This document shows positions 1 to 7,149 of a stretch of 7,260 nt of DNA, piece by piece. Below the pieces are notes generated by a model. That model did no database searches. It was not told the origin of the DNA and was given only the letters and a program-made list of their open reading frames with translations. How positions within the stretch are numbered: the first letter of the stretch is position 1; the number at the start of each line of letters is the position of its first letter. The position numbers and the translations under genes were made by a program. The stretch is from contig DATGSF010000241.1 of the NCBI GenBank assembly GCA_035302865.1, forward strand, positions 1 through 7,260, written 5' to 3'. Source of the stretch: DATGSF01 sp035302865. GTDB taxonomy: Bacteria; Bacteroidota; Bacteroidia; Chitinophagales; Chitinophagaceae.

Positions 1-748
1 CAATAACAGAAGTATGACATCGGATGCCAATATTATTTTGCAAACGCATTAATCTATATACAGAATTATCGTATATTTTAACCGAGGCACCTAAGCCGAT
101 AGCTGTACGTGTTGCCATTTCTCCTACAACACCAGCACCTAAAATAACGACTTGGGCAGGAGGTACACCAGAGATTCCACCCAACAATATGCCTTTCCCT
201 AAATCCAAATTGCTCAAATATCTTGCAGCAGTTAATATTGCTGAGCTTCCCGCTATTTCACTCATTGCACGAACAATAGGATATATTCCAGAATCATCCT
301 TAATCGAATCAAAAGTCAAGGCCGTAATCCTCTTCTTCATTAAAGAGTCAACCATATCCTTTTTTAGAAATGGAATATGTACTGGTGATATTATAGTATG
401 ATGTGGTTTTAATAAATCAATCTCTTCTGGTGAAATTGGGCTGGATTTTATTATTAAATGCGCTCTTTTATATAGTGATTCTTTATCGTAAACTATTAAT
501 GCGCCAACATTACTGTACTCTATATCATAATAGCTTGCATTTTCACCGGCATTATGCTCTATTATTACTTGATGACCATTTTGAATTAAAACTGAAACTG
601 CTTCAGGAGTTAAGGGCACTCTGTTTTCTTGAAAGGAGTAATCTTTAGGAATCCCAATTAACAATTCTTCGTTTTTGGGAATAATTTCCAACATTTCTTC
701 TTGAATATCATAAGTGAATGAAGGTATATTATGCGGCCTGTTTATCAT
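1..748 (-). CDS. ald: Alanine dehydrogenase, N-terminal 249 codons (3' end outside window)
   Basis: Predicted to convert L-alanine and NAD+ reversibly to pyruvate, ammonia and NADH in the cytoplasm. The gene runs off the left edge. The visible part covers the catalytic N-terminal domain and the start of the NAD-binding Rossmann domain. Seen: GIPKDYSFQENRVPLTPEAV near residues 32-51, with R43 at the substrate-arginine position; K101 in LIIKSSP and H124 in PVHIPF at the positions of the family's substrate lysine and catalytic histidine; MSEIAG at 162-167; GKGILLGGISGVPPAQVVILGAGVVGE at 184-210, which includes the GxGxxG loop; then DNSVYRLMRLQNNIG. The linker wording GGISGVPP is typical of alanine dehydrogenase and separates it from transhydrogenase alpha, its homologue. 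The ATG at 748 gives an extension of about 28 residues before the conserved core; M19 is the only later start that keeps that core. No clear Shine-Dalgarno is present. It has its own candidate promoter and lies behind the tRNA terminator, so it is probably a separate transcript. Confidence 0.88.
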   Translation of the reverse strand, partial: MINRPHNIPSFTYDIQEEMLEIIPKNEELLIGIPKDYSFQENRVPLTPEAVSVLIQNGHQVIIEHNAGENASYYDIEYSNVGALIVYDKESLYKRAHLIIKSSPISPEEIDLLKPHHTIISPVHIPFLKKDMVDSLMKKRITALTFDSIKDDSGIYPIVRAMSEIAGSSAILTAARYLSNLDLGKGILLGGISGVPPAQVVILGAGVVGEMATRTAIGLGASVKIYDNSVYRLMRLQNNIGIRCHTSVI

Positions 749-776
749 GAATTTAGAAGCTTAAACCTTTGAAATA

Positions 777-807
777 TAAAGGTAGTTAAAATATGACTAA
801 AGTCAAA
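777..807 (-). promoter_or_regulatory. Candidate Bacteroidota-type promoter for alanine dehydrogenase
   Basis: Read on the minus strand, TTTG (807-804) is followed after 19 bases by TACCTTTA (784-777), a 7-of-8 match to the Bacteroidota -7 element TAnnTTTG. A transcript would begin near 770 and leave a leader of about 20 bases before the ATG at 748. The match and spacing are seen; the activity is inferred, and such AT-rich matches can arise by chance. Confidence 0.45.
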
Positions 808-882
808 TAAAATAACAAAATCTTATTGGTTATAAATAAAAATATCAAACTTTATATTGTAAAAAACAATTAATATTTATAT

Positions 883-923
883 AAAAAAAGCCACTTTTAA
901 AATATATAAAAGTGGCTTTTTTT
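883..923 (-). terminator. Rho-independent terminator after tRNA-fMet
   Basis: There is a perfect 16-bp inverted repeat (883-898 and 908-923) around a 9-base loop. The core is GCCAC/GTGGC, flanked by a run of seven A on one side and seven T on the other. On the minus strand the T-run follows the stem directly, one base after the tRNA 3' end. The structure is symmetric and could stop transcription from either side. It should end the tRNA transcript, and also any read-through from pntAB, before alanine dehydrogenase. Confidence 0.9.
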
Positions 924-924
924 G

Positions 925-996
<72 letters not shown>

Positions 997-1005
997 ATGT
1001 GGTTG

Positions 1006-1037
1006 CAAAGGTAGGGGAGTTAATTCATTTCACCAAA
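1006..1037 (-). promoter_or_regulatory. Bacteroidota-type promoter for tRNA-fMet
   Basis: On the minus strand TTTG (1037-1034), 20 bases of spacer, then TACCTTTG (1013-1006), an exact match to the -7 consensus TAnnTTTG. Transcription would begin about 999-1002, only a few bases before the tRNA 5' end at 996. The element fits exactly between the pntB stop and the tRNA. It is the best promoter match I saw in the window and supports the Bacteroidota assignment. Confidence 0.75.
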
Positions 1038-1046
1038 TCTTTTACT

Positions 1047-2441
1047 TTATTTTTTTAAAGCAGTTAATAGAGACATTACACTTTCCTTCGCATCACCATA
1101 CAACATGTCGGTATTTTCCTTATAAAACAAAGGATTCTCAACTCCAGAATATCCTGTTGCCATAGAACGTTTCATTACTATTACTTTATCCGCATCCCAA
1201 GCTCTAATCACAGGCATACCAAAAATTGGACTCGTTTCGTCATCTAATGCTCCAGGATTTACCACATCATTTGCTCCTATTACCATCACAATATCAGTAT
1301 TAGCTAAATCATCATTTATTTCATCCATTTCCATAACGATATCATAAGGCACTTTCGCCTCCGCTAATAATACATTCATATGCCCAGGCAATCTACCAGC
1401 AACTGGATGAATAGAAAAAAGTACTTTCTTACCCTCCTTTCTTAATATATCTATTAATTCAAACAAGGGATATTGTGCTTTGGCTACTGCCATGCCATAT
1501 CCTGGAACTATTACTATAGTCCTTGCTTCTCTTAATAATTCTGCAGTTTCATCATGAGTAATGGAAGTAATACTTCCTTCAATATTTTGATTTCTAACTG
1601 AATTATTTGTTCCAAAGCCTCCAAATATTACAGACCAAAATGAACGATTCATGGCTTCACACATAATAATTGATAATATTGCTCCTGAGCTACCAACTAA
1701 AGCACCTGTTACAATCAAAAGATCATTACCTAACATAAATCCTGCAGCTGCTGCAGCCCATCCTGAATAAGAATTTAACATGGAAATTACTACAGGCATA
1801 TCTGCACCACCAATTGCCATAACTAAAATAAATCCTATAAATAAAGAAATTCCTGTCATTATCAATAAATAATTCATACCCTCAGTTCCTGGAGCTTGTA
1901 CATAGAACACTCCAAGAATTATAGTGATAATTACTAGAATTATATTAATAGTATGTCTGCCTTTATAAGCTAAAGCTTTACTTCTAATTTTTCCATCTAA
2001 TTTTCCCCAAGCAACTATAGACCCTGTAAAAGTTAAACCTCCAATAAAAACACCGATGTAAACCTCAATTAAATGAATGTTCTTTTCTATACCTATTAAA
2101 GACTGTGCTTCTGGATCAAGATAAGAGCCGAAACCAACTAGAACGGCCGCTAATCCAACAAAACTATGTAAAATTGCAATTAATTGTGGCATTGCGGTCA
2201 TCTCCACCTTTCTAGCTACTAAAATTCCAATTACTGAGGCTATAATAATTGCAATTAAAGTATATGCTAAACCATCGGTTCCCCTACCTAATACTGTAGC
2301 TAATATAGCAATGGCCATACCTGTAATTCCATAAACCACACCACGCTTAGCTGATTCTTGAGAAGACAATCCACCTAAGCTAAGTATAAATAATATACTT
2401 GCAAATAAATAAGCTGCTGTTTGTATATGTTCTGATATCAT
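1047..2441 (-). CDS. pntB: Proton-translocating NAD(P) transhydrogenase, beta subunit
   Basis: The membrane and NADP(H)-binding subunit of transhydrogenase, which couples hydride transfer between NADH and NADP+ to proton movement across the inner membrane. At 464 residues it matches the usual length (about 462). Residues 1 to about 262 form roughly nine membrane segments. H92 (in LHSFVGLAAV), D214 (GGADMPVVISMLNSYSGWAAAA) and N223 match the E. coli proton-pathway residues His91, Asp213 and Asn222. After a linker, the C-terminal domain III has the NADP-binding loop VPGYGMAVAKAQYP (312-325), R350 in HPVAGRLPGHM, VIGANDVVNP (387-396, with the key aspartate D392), and K424-R425-S426, which contacts the 2'-phosphate of NADP. 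The ATG lies 9 bases after the pntA stop in A/T-rich sequence without a Shine-Dalgarno, which is common in Bacteroidota. It is co-transcribed with pntA. No terminator separates it from the following tRNA. Confidence 0.97.
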   Translation of the reverse strand: MISEHIQTAAYLFASILFILSLGGLSSQESAKRGVVYGITGMAIAILATVLGRGTDGLAYTLIAIIIASVIGILVARKVEMTAMPQLIAILHSFVGLAAVLVGFGSYLDPEAQSLIGIEKNIHLIEVYIGVFIGGLTFTGSIVAWGKLDGKIRSKALAYKGRHTINIILVIITIILGVFYVQAPGTEGMNYLLIMTGISLFIGFILVMAIGGADMPVVISMLNSYSGWAAAAAGFMLGNDLLIVTGALVGSSGAILSIIMCEAMNRSFWSVIFGGFGTNNSVRNQNIEGSITSITHDETAELLREARTIVIVPGYGMAVAKAQYPLFELIDILRKEGKKVLFSIHPVAGRLPGHMNVLLAEAKVPYDIVMEMDEINDDLANTDIVMVIGANDVVNPGALDDETSPIFGMPVIRAWDADKVIVMKRSMATGYSGVENPLFYKENTDMLYGDAKESVMSLLTALKK

Positions 2442-2450
2442 TTTATAAAA

Positions 2451-3992
2451 TTATTTTTTAAACATGTTTAACATACGACGGGTAACATAAAAGCCACCGA
2501 CAATATTGATACTTGCAAGCAAGATTGCTACAAATGCTAGGATACTCAGTGGGCTGTTGATATTAGAGGTAATTTGCAATAATCCTCCAATAATAATAAT
2601 TCCACTTATCGCATTGGTAACAGCCATCAGTGGGGTATGTAATGCATGGGTAACATTCCAGATTACCTGCCAACCTACAAATACAGCTAAAACAAATACG
2701 GTCAAATGTCCCATAAATGCTGCAGGAGCAAACTGCCCGACTATAAAAAGCATAATTCCTATAATTGCTAAACGAAAGAACATACCTATTGCTTTTTTCT
2801 TTAAGTTTATACGTCCCTCTTCTTTAATTTCTTCTGCAGTCTTTTCTTTAATCTTAACCTTAGTTGTTTGTGGACTAACTGGCAATGGCGCAACAGGCCA
2901 ATTTATTTTCCCATCCATGACAACCATAGAACGTGAAACCACATCATCTTCCATATCAATTTTAAAATTCTCTGCATTTCCCATGTCATCTAATAAGTGA
3001 CAAAGATTATTAGAATATAATTGAGAAGCTTGCTGTGGCAACTGATTTAGTTTTCCTATTATTGTAACTCCATTATTAGTAGTATAAATTTCTCCAGGTC
3101 TTGTCATTACACAATTTCCTCCATTCGGAGCAGCTAAATCCACTATTACAGAACCTGGCTTCAAAGCTTCAACATGATAATCTAAAATTAATTTTGGTGC
3201 ATCTCTGCCTGGAATCAATGCCGTAGTTATAATAATATCTACTTCTTTTGCTTGTTCTAAAAAAAGTGCCATTTCTGCTTTAATAAAAGCATCACTCATT
3301 TCTTTGGAATAGCCTGATTCCGTAGAGCCATCTTCATCAATATCTACCGATAAAAATTCTGCACCCATAGATTCAATTTGTTCTGCTACTTCCTTTCTAG
3401 TATCAAAAGCACGAACTATCGCTCCTAATGAATTTGCTGTTCCAATTGCTGCTAAACCAGCTACACCAGCACCTACCACCAAAACTTTGGCAGGCTCAAC
3501 TTTACCCGCAGCAGTAATTTGGCCATTCAAAAATCTCCCAAAATGATAAGCTCCCTCTACAACTGCTCTATAACCCTCTATATTTGCCATAGAGGAACGC
3601 ACATCCATTTTTTGAGCCCGAGAAATACGAGGAATTGCATCCATAGCTATAGCATTAATCCCTTGTTTTGCTAACTTTTGGAGAAGTTCAGGATTTTGTT
3701 CTGGCCATAAATAAGATAATAAAACTGTTCCGGCTTGCATATGCTCTATTTCTGCATCTGTAGGTGCAAGAACTTTAAAAATAATTTGTGCATTTTTATA
3801 AAGTTCCTCAGCATCTGCTATAATTTTAGCACCTGCATCTAAGTATTCTTGATCTGAAAAATTGGCTTTTTTACCAGCATCATGCTCAACATGAACTTCA
3901 AATCCTTGTTTTTTTAATCTTTTTACGGTTTTAGGTGTTGCCGCAACACGCATTTCCTCCGTAGAAAGCTCAAGTGGAATTCCTACTATCAT
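2451..3992 (-). CDS. pntA: Proton-translocating NAD(P) transhydrogenase, alpha subunit (fused form)
   Basis: Supplies the NAD(H)-binding domain I and the first membrane helices of the transhydrogenase completed by PntB. Residues 1 to about 370 form soluble domain I: GIPLE near the start; PRISRAQKMD, with R122, Q127 and D130 at the conserved RQD-loop positions; SSMANIEGYRAVVE; GQITAAGKVEPAKVLVVGAGVAGLAAIGTANSLGAIVRAFDTR with the GxGxxG loop at 174-179; and the transhydrogenase signatures SDAFIKAEM and TTALIPGRDAPKLI. A charged linker (about 376-400) leads to four hydrophobic segments near 402-420, 425-444, 453-472 and 480-500. At 513 residues it matches the fused E. coli-type subunit (about 510), not the split two-gene form of some bacteria. 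The ATG at 3992 places the family's N-terminal motif at residue 1. It is first in the operon, with a 346-base non-coding region upstream. Confidence 0.97.
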   Translation of the reverse strand: MIVGIPLELSTEEMRVAATPKTVKRLKKQGFEVHVEHDAGKKANFSDQEYLDAGAKIIADAEELYKNAQIIFKVLAPTDAEIEHMQAGTVLLSYLWPEQNPELLQKLAKQGINAIAMDAIPRISRAQKMDVRSSMANIEGYRAVVEGAYHFGRFLNGQITAAGKVEPAKVLVVGAGVAGLAAIGTANSLGAIVRAFDTRKEVAEQIESMGAEFLSVDIDEDGSTESGYSKEMSDAFIKAEMALFLEQAKEVDIIITTALIPGRDAPKLILDYHVEALKPGSVIVDLAAPNGGNCVMTRPGEIYTTNNGVTIIGKLNQLPQQASQLYSNNLCHLLDDMGNAENFKIDMEDDVVSRSMVVMDGKINWPVAPLPVSPQTTKVKIKEKTAEEIKEEGRINLKKKAIGMFFRLAIIGIMLFIVGQFAPAAFMGHLTVFVLAVFVGWQVIWNVTHALHTPLMAVTNAISGIIIIGGLLQITSNINSPLSILAFVAILLASINIVGGFYVTRRMLNMFKK

Positions 3993-4028
3993 AAAATTAA
4001 ATGTAGTTTAGAATGTTTTTATAAAATA

Positions 4029-4049
4029 AATAAAAGGTTAACTTTTATT
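4029..4049 (-). promoter_or_regulatory. Dyad upstream of pntA (possible operator or leader hairpin)
   Basis: Perfect 8-base inverted arms, AATAAAAG and CTTTTATT, flank the 5-base spacer GTTAA. The centre is about 47 bases before the pntA ATG. It lies at or just after the start point expected from the weak promoter at 4083-4053, so it could be a repressor site or a hairpin at the 5' end of the pntAB mRNA. Only the symmetry is seen; no regulator can be named. A/T-rich arms weaken the case. Confidence 0.3.
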
Positions 4050-4052
4050 CCA

Positions 4053-4083
4053 TAAATATAGTTAAATATAAAGAAAAGTGAAA
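4053..4083 (-). promoter_or_regulatory. Weak candidate promoter for pntAB
   Basis: Minus strand: TTTC (4083-4080), 19 bases, then TATATTTA (4060-4053), against the consensus TTTG and TAnnTTTG. Each element has one mismatch; the spacing is right. A second TATATTTA lies at 4070-4063 without a suitable upstream element. It was chosen because pntAB needs a promoter downstream of the terminator at 4261-4217 and nothing better is visible. Confidence 0.22.
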
Positions 4084-4138
4084 TTATTTTATTTCTTTTT
4101 AAAAATTAAACATTCTTAAACCACATAATTTATAAATT

Positions 4139-4252
4139 TTATTTTGGATAGCTTTGAGAAACCAAACCAAGATGCTGTACTTTAAAAATGCCTAGAGCTT
4201 GCAAAGAGAAAGAAATAAAAGAAAATCCCAACAAAATAAAATATATTATCTT
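4139..4252 (-). other. Unrecognised 37-codon open frame resembling a signal peptide, no ATG
   Basis: Read from AAG at 4252, the frame begins KIIYFILLGFSFISFSLQAL and continues GIFKVQHLGLVSQSYPK to a TAA at 4141-4139. One basic residue, a hydrophobic stretch of about 15 and an L-Q-A end look like a Bacteroidota export signal, in which LQAQ is a very common cleavage ending. The codon before K is CTT rather than ATG. The only usual alternative starts are the TTG codons at 4234 and 4231, which would drop the basic residue. The frame extends back only four codons before K to a TAG. It overlaps the terminator hairpin. It may be a decayed gene remnant, a small peptide using a rare start, or chance. 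I do not recognise a family. Confidence 0.18.
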
Positions 4253-4261
4253 AAGTTGGGA
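4217..4261 (-). terminator. Rho-independent terminator after the flippase gene
   Basis: On the minus strand TCCCAAC (4261-4255) pairs with GTTGGGA (4232-4226). Inside it, after a two-base bulge, AAGATAA pairs with TTATTTT (one G-U pair), leaving the loop TATATT. TTTTCTTTT (4225-4217) follows directly. A 14-bp interrupted stem plus a U-rich tail is a good intrinsic terminator. It lies 78 bases after the flippase stop and would end the mutase-aspartokinase-flippase transcript. Confidence 0.65.
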
Positions 4262-4272
4262 CTATGAATAAT

Positions 4273-4312
4273 CAATAATTTTTATTGTAAATTCCTGCCT
4301 TTCAGAAATTCA
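4273..4312 (-). other. Two contiguous hairpins in the flippase 3' untranslated region
   Basis: On the minus-strand RNA, TGAATTTCTG (4312-4303) pairs with CAGGAATTTA (4297-4288) around the loop AAAGG, as ten pairs including two G-U. The next base starts a second hairpin, CAATAA-AAA-TTATTG (4287-4273). Neither has a T-run, so they are not terminators by themselves. They may protect the mRNA 3' end. The G-U pairs make the first hairpin specific to the minus strand. Confidence 0.4.
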
Positions 4313-4338
4313 TACCTCATAATATTTTTTCATAAAGT

Positions 4339-5850
4339 TTATTTATATACTTTATTAAGATAAGGAACTTGAGATAAGAATCGTTTTTCTATTTTTAAAA
4401 TAAATCGAGTAAAGAGTAAAAATAAAACAACACCCACTAATAGTGACCACCAATCAGGTTTTATCCAATAAGTAAGTAATAAATGCACCCCATAAAATAG
4501 TAAAGCGGTGATTAATAAAGCAATTATTTTTTTAACATTATAGGGTATAGGATAATACTTTTGTCCTAAAAAATAAGCAATAAGCATCATTAATCCATAA
4601 CAAAACAAAGTGCTATATGCAGAAGCATACATTCCAAAATAAGGAATAAAAATAAAATTACCAAGTAGCGTAACCGTCATTCCTACTAAAGTAATATAAA
4701 TTCCCATGCGCATTTGATCCGTAATTTTATACCATATAGAAAGATTATAATAAATACCTAAAAATATATTAGCCATTAATAAAATTGGAACTATAGGTAA
4801 TCCACTTCTATAGGATGAACCAATAAGATATTTCCATAAATCTATAAATAACAATGTAAATAAAAATGCAAAACACATGGTAATCACAAACCATTTCATA
4901 ACATTAGCATATATTTTTGGTGCATTTTTATCTTGTGCTTGCTGAAAGAAAAAGGGCTCCGCTGCCATGCGAAAAGCTTGAATAAATAATGTTATAAAAA
5001 TAGCTAATTTATAGTTAGCGGAATATATACCCACAATTCTCTTTGCATCATCAGGTGACATCGGTAATAAAGAACTTAATAGTTGCCTATCCATTACTTC
5101 ATTTATCATTCCCGCTAATCCTATTATTATCATAGGACTACTATATCGCATAATGTCCAACCAAAGTTTTCGATCTATTTTAAATTTCCATTGTTTCCAT
5201 TCCTTCCATAAAAGTAGAGTAACTACTATATTTTGGATTACATTGGATAAAATCAATAAACCAACAGAGTTCTGTTTACCTAAATATTGTATTAAAAAAT
5301 TATTATTGCCATTTTCTATCCACTTAGGAACAAAGACCATAAAAACAACTACACCTAGAATATTGATTAGCACACCACCTACCTTAATAAAAGCATAACG
5401 CTTAGGACGGCCCTCATGTCTTAACTGTGCAAATGGTATTGTATTTACAGCATCTAAGGAAATTATAGCACCTACCCAAGCCATATAAATAGCACTTCCA
5501 TTTAATCCTAATGCATTATTTATGCTTTCACGGAATAAATAAATTGTAAGAAATAAGGCTATGCTAGATAAAACCAAGGAGCTCAAAGTAGTATTAAATA
5601 AATTCTTCTTATTGGTTTCTTTTTTACTTACAAATCTAAAATAGCCTGTTTCTAATCCGTAAGTGAAAATAATGTTACATAAAGCAATCCAAACATATAC
5701 TAAGGAATAATCTCCATAATCACGAACCCCAGATGCGTCATGCATTAAATAAGTTAAAAGTGGAGTTAGTAAGTAGTTTAAAAAGCGAACCCCAATACTA
5801 CTCATTCCATACCATAAGGTTTCACCAGCTAATTTTCTTAATGGATTCAA
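4339..5850 (-). CDS. MOP-superfamily oligosaccharide/polysaccharide flippase (Wzx/MurJ-like)
   Basis: An integral membrane protein of 503 residues with about fourteen hydrophobic segments (near 15-35, 48-67, 87-106, 121-140, 155-175, 195-214, 236-256, 278-298, 317-338, 352-372, 382-402, 407-428, 438-460 and 466-484). Length, helix number, the N-terminal RKLAGETLWYGMSSIGVRFLNYLLTPLLT, and the central MDRQLL (253-258) followed by VGIYSANYKLA fit the flippase family that moves lipid-linked sugar units across the inner membrane. The substrate (lipid II, O-antigen, capsule or glycoprotein glycan) cannot be told from sequence. The start is TTG: an in-frame TAA at 5871-5869 blocks extension except to rare ATA codons, and the first ATG (residue 16) would cut the conserved N-terminus and first helix. 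It begins 21 bases after the aspartate kinase stop and is probably in the same operon. A terminator lies downstream. Confidence 0.85.
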   Translation of the reverse strand: MNPLRKLAGETLWYGMSSIGVRFLNYLLTPLLTYLMHDASGVRDYGDYSLVYVWIALCNIIFTYGLETGYFRFVSKKETNKKNLFNTTLSSLVLSSIALFLTIYLFRESINNALGLNGSAIYMAWVGAIISLDAVNTIPFAQLRHEGRPKRYAFIKVGGVLINILGVVVFMVFVPKWIENGNNNFLIQYLGKQNSVGLLILSNVIQNIVVTLLLWKEWKQWKFKIDRKLWLDIMRYSSPMIIIGLAGMINEVMDRQLLSSLLPMSPDDAKRIVGIYSANYKLAIFITLFIQAFRMAAEPFFFQQAQDKNAPKIYANVMKWFVITMCFAFLFTLLFIDLWKYLIGSSYRSGLPIVPILLMANIFLGIYYNLSIWYKITDQMRMGIYITLVGMTVTLLGNFIFIPYFGMYASAYSTLFCYGLMMLIAYFLGQKYYPIPYNVKKIIALLITALLFYGVHLLLTYWIKPDWWSLLVGVVLFLLFTRFILKIEKRFLSQVPYLNKVYK

Positions 5851-5871
5851 TATTATAGATTTTAATCTTTA

Positions 5872-7131
5872 TTAATACAATAATTGAACAGTACTTCTTG
5901 TTCTTTGCTCTAAAATAATAGCTTTTTTGCTATATAACTCCTTTAATTCTTCTTCTGTATAATGTCTTAAAGTAAGTAAATTCAAGTTTTCATTTCTTTT
6001 AGTATTATATCGCTCTTGTACTGCTTTCAAAAAAGGTTGAATTTTATAATCTTCATGATTAATAGAAATTACTAAACTAATAGCAGTATGTTGAATTAAA
6101 TTCACTTTTATATACAATTCACTACATAATTGATAGACCCAACTCAAATCATATTCATCTATAAAACTAAAATCCTTAGTAGTTAATTGTATCATCGTTT
6201 GATTATCCTTCAATACTTTCATAGAGGGATAAACAATGGAAGATTTTGTGTTTCTCACTTGAGTTCCTGATGATTCGGGTTCTAAAAATGATTTTACATA
6301 TAATGGTATATTCTTGTTTTGAATCGGTTTTATTGTTTTGGGATGTATAATTTTTGCACCATAAAATGCCAATTCAATAATTTCATGAAAACTAATAGTA
6401 TCAATTTTTACTGTTGGAGAAAAACATTTAGGATCTGCGTTTAAAAATCCTGGGACATCTTTCCAAATAGTTAAAGAAGAAGCATCCAAAGCAGCAGCTA
6501 TAAAAGAAGCAGTATAATCAGAACCTTCTCTACCTAAAGTGGTTATATTCCCTTCAGTATCAGAACCAATAAAACCTTGGGTCAAAATAATTTTACCAGA
6601 GTCTATTAAAGGTTTAAAATATTCTTGTATTTTTTCCGTACTTTGTTTTTCAAGTAAATCCGCATGTCTAAAAGCAGAATTAGTTATAAACAAAGGTCTA
6701 ATATCCACCCATTCTATTGATTCACCTTCAGAATTTAAATAATTAGCAAATATTTCAGTAGCCATAATTTCGCCAAAAGAAACTATTTGATCATAAAGAA
6801 AATCCTCTTTTCCTACACTATAATTACTTGCTTTTTCTTTAATTATATTAAAATACTGATCCAGTTTTGACTTGCATTTTTCAATTAAATCATCAGAAAG
6901 CAATGCTTTACAATAATTTAAATGTATATTTTTTAAATTAGTACAAAGCTTATCCACTTCAAAATTATCTTTTTTTATTGAAGCATATACTATTTCTTCC
7001 AAAGCATTAGTGGTTTTCCCGATAGCAGATAAGACTATAACTTGCGGCTTATACTTGCGAATTATGGGTAAAAGATTTCGCATCCTCTGAGGGCTTTCTA
7101 CAGATGCACCACCAAATTTAAATACTTTCAT
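5872..7131 (-). CDS. lysC: Aspartate kinase, monofunctional
   Basis: Phosphorylates L-aspartate with ATP to 4-phospho-L-aspartate, the first step toward lysine and diaminopimelate, threonine and methionine. The catalytic amino-acid kinase domain covers about residues 1-290: KFGGASV (5-11) with K5; VLSAIGKTTNALEE (33-46); FLYDQIVSFGE with E120; TLGREGSDYTA (198-208) with D205; TIWKDVPGFLNADPK (221-235), the nucleotide-binding region; and ELAFYGAKIIHPKTIKP (253-269). Residues from about 303 to 419 form the ACT-type regulatory region, ending ILEQRTRSTVQLLY. No homoserine dehydrogenase domain follows, so it is monofunctional. Feedback by a pathway amino acid is likely for the family, but the effector cannot be read here. 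The ATG at 7131 gives the standard N-terminus MKVFKFGGASV. It begins 18 bases after the preceding gene's stop. I use lysC loosely; other naming schemes are possible. Confidence 0.95.
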   Translation of the reverse strand: MKVFKFGGASVESPQRMRNLLPIIRKYKPQVIVLSAIGKTTNALEEIVYASIKKDNFEVDKLCTNLKNIHLNYCKALLSDDLIEKCKSKLDQYFNIIKEKASNYSVGKEDFLYDQIVSFGEIMATEIFANYLNSEGESIEWVDIRPLFITNSAFRHADLLEKQSTEKIQEYFKPLIDSGKIILTQGFIGSDTEGNITTLGREGSDYTASFIAAALDASSLTIWKDVPGFLNADPKCFSPTVKIDTISFHEIIELAFYGAKIIHPKTIKPIQNKNIPLYVKSFLEPESSGTQVRNTKSSIVYPSMKVLKDNQTMIQLTTKDFSFIDEYDLSWVYQLCSELYIKVNLIQHTAISLVISINHEDYKIQPFLKAVQERYNTKRNENLNLLTLRHYTEEELKELYSKKAIILEQRTRSTVQLLY

Positions 7132-7149
7132 ATTAATTAAAATGCCTGA

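Larger units (their letters stand above)
3993..4338. other. 346-base intergenic region between flippase and pntA
   Basis: The only long stretch without an established gene, very A/T-rich. In minus-strand order it contains two adjacent hairpins just after the flippase stop, an intrinsic terminator, a 37-codon open frame without an ATG that overlaps the terminator, a weak promoter-like pair, and a dyad 37 bases before the pntA start. I see no tRNA, no known riboswitch core and no insertion-sequence ends. Confidence 0.7.

Noticed and set aside
24..648. Two plus-strand open frames (125 and 81 codons) opposite alanine dehydrogenase
   Set aside because: They are the reverse complement of a clearly conserved coding region and show no recognisable protein features.
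2506..3000. Plus-strand open frame of 164 codons opposite the pntA 3' half
   Set aside because: It lies fully antisense to the conserved membrane and linker part of PntA; its hydrophobic look mirrors that segment.
2451..3992. Reading PntA as a second alanine dehydrogenase
   Set aside because: The RQD loop, the SDAFIKAEM and TTALIPG signatures, the C-terminal four-helix segment and the adjacent pntB all identify transhydrogenase alpha.
4010..4116. Inverted repeat AGAATGTTT (4010-4018) and AAACATTCT (4108-4116)
   Set aside because: Arms of only nine bases, 89 bases apart in very A/T-rich DNA, are expected by chance; no flanking duplication suggests a mobile element.
5153..5398. Plus-strand open frame of 81 codons opposite the flippase
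   Set aside because: Antisense to a coherent membrane protein, with no promoter or start context of its own.
6539..6742. Plus-strand open frame of 67 codons opposite aspartate kinase
   Set aside because: Antisense to the catalytic core, which is strongly conserved in the other frame.
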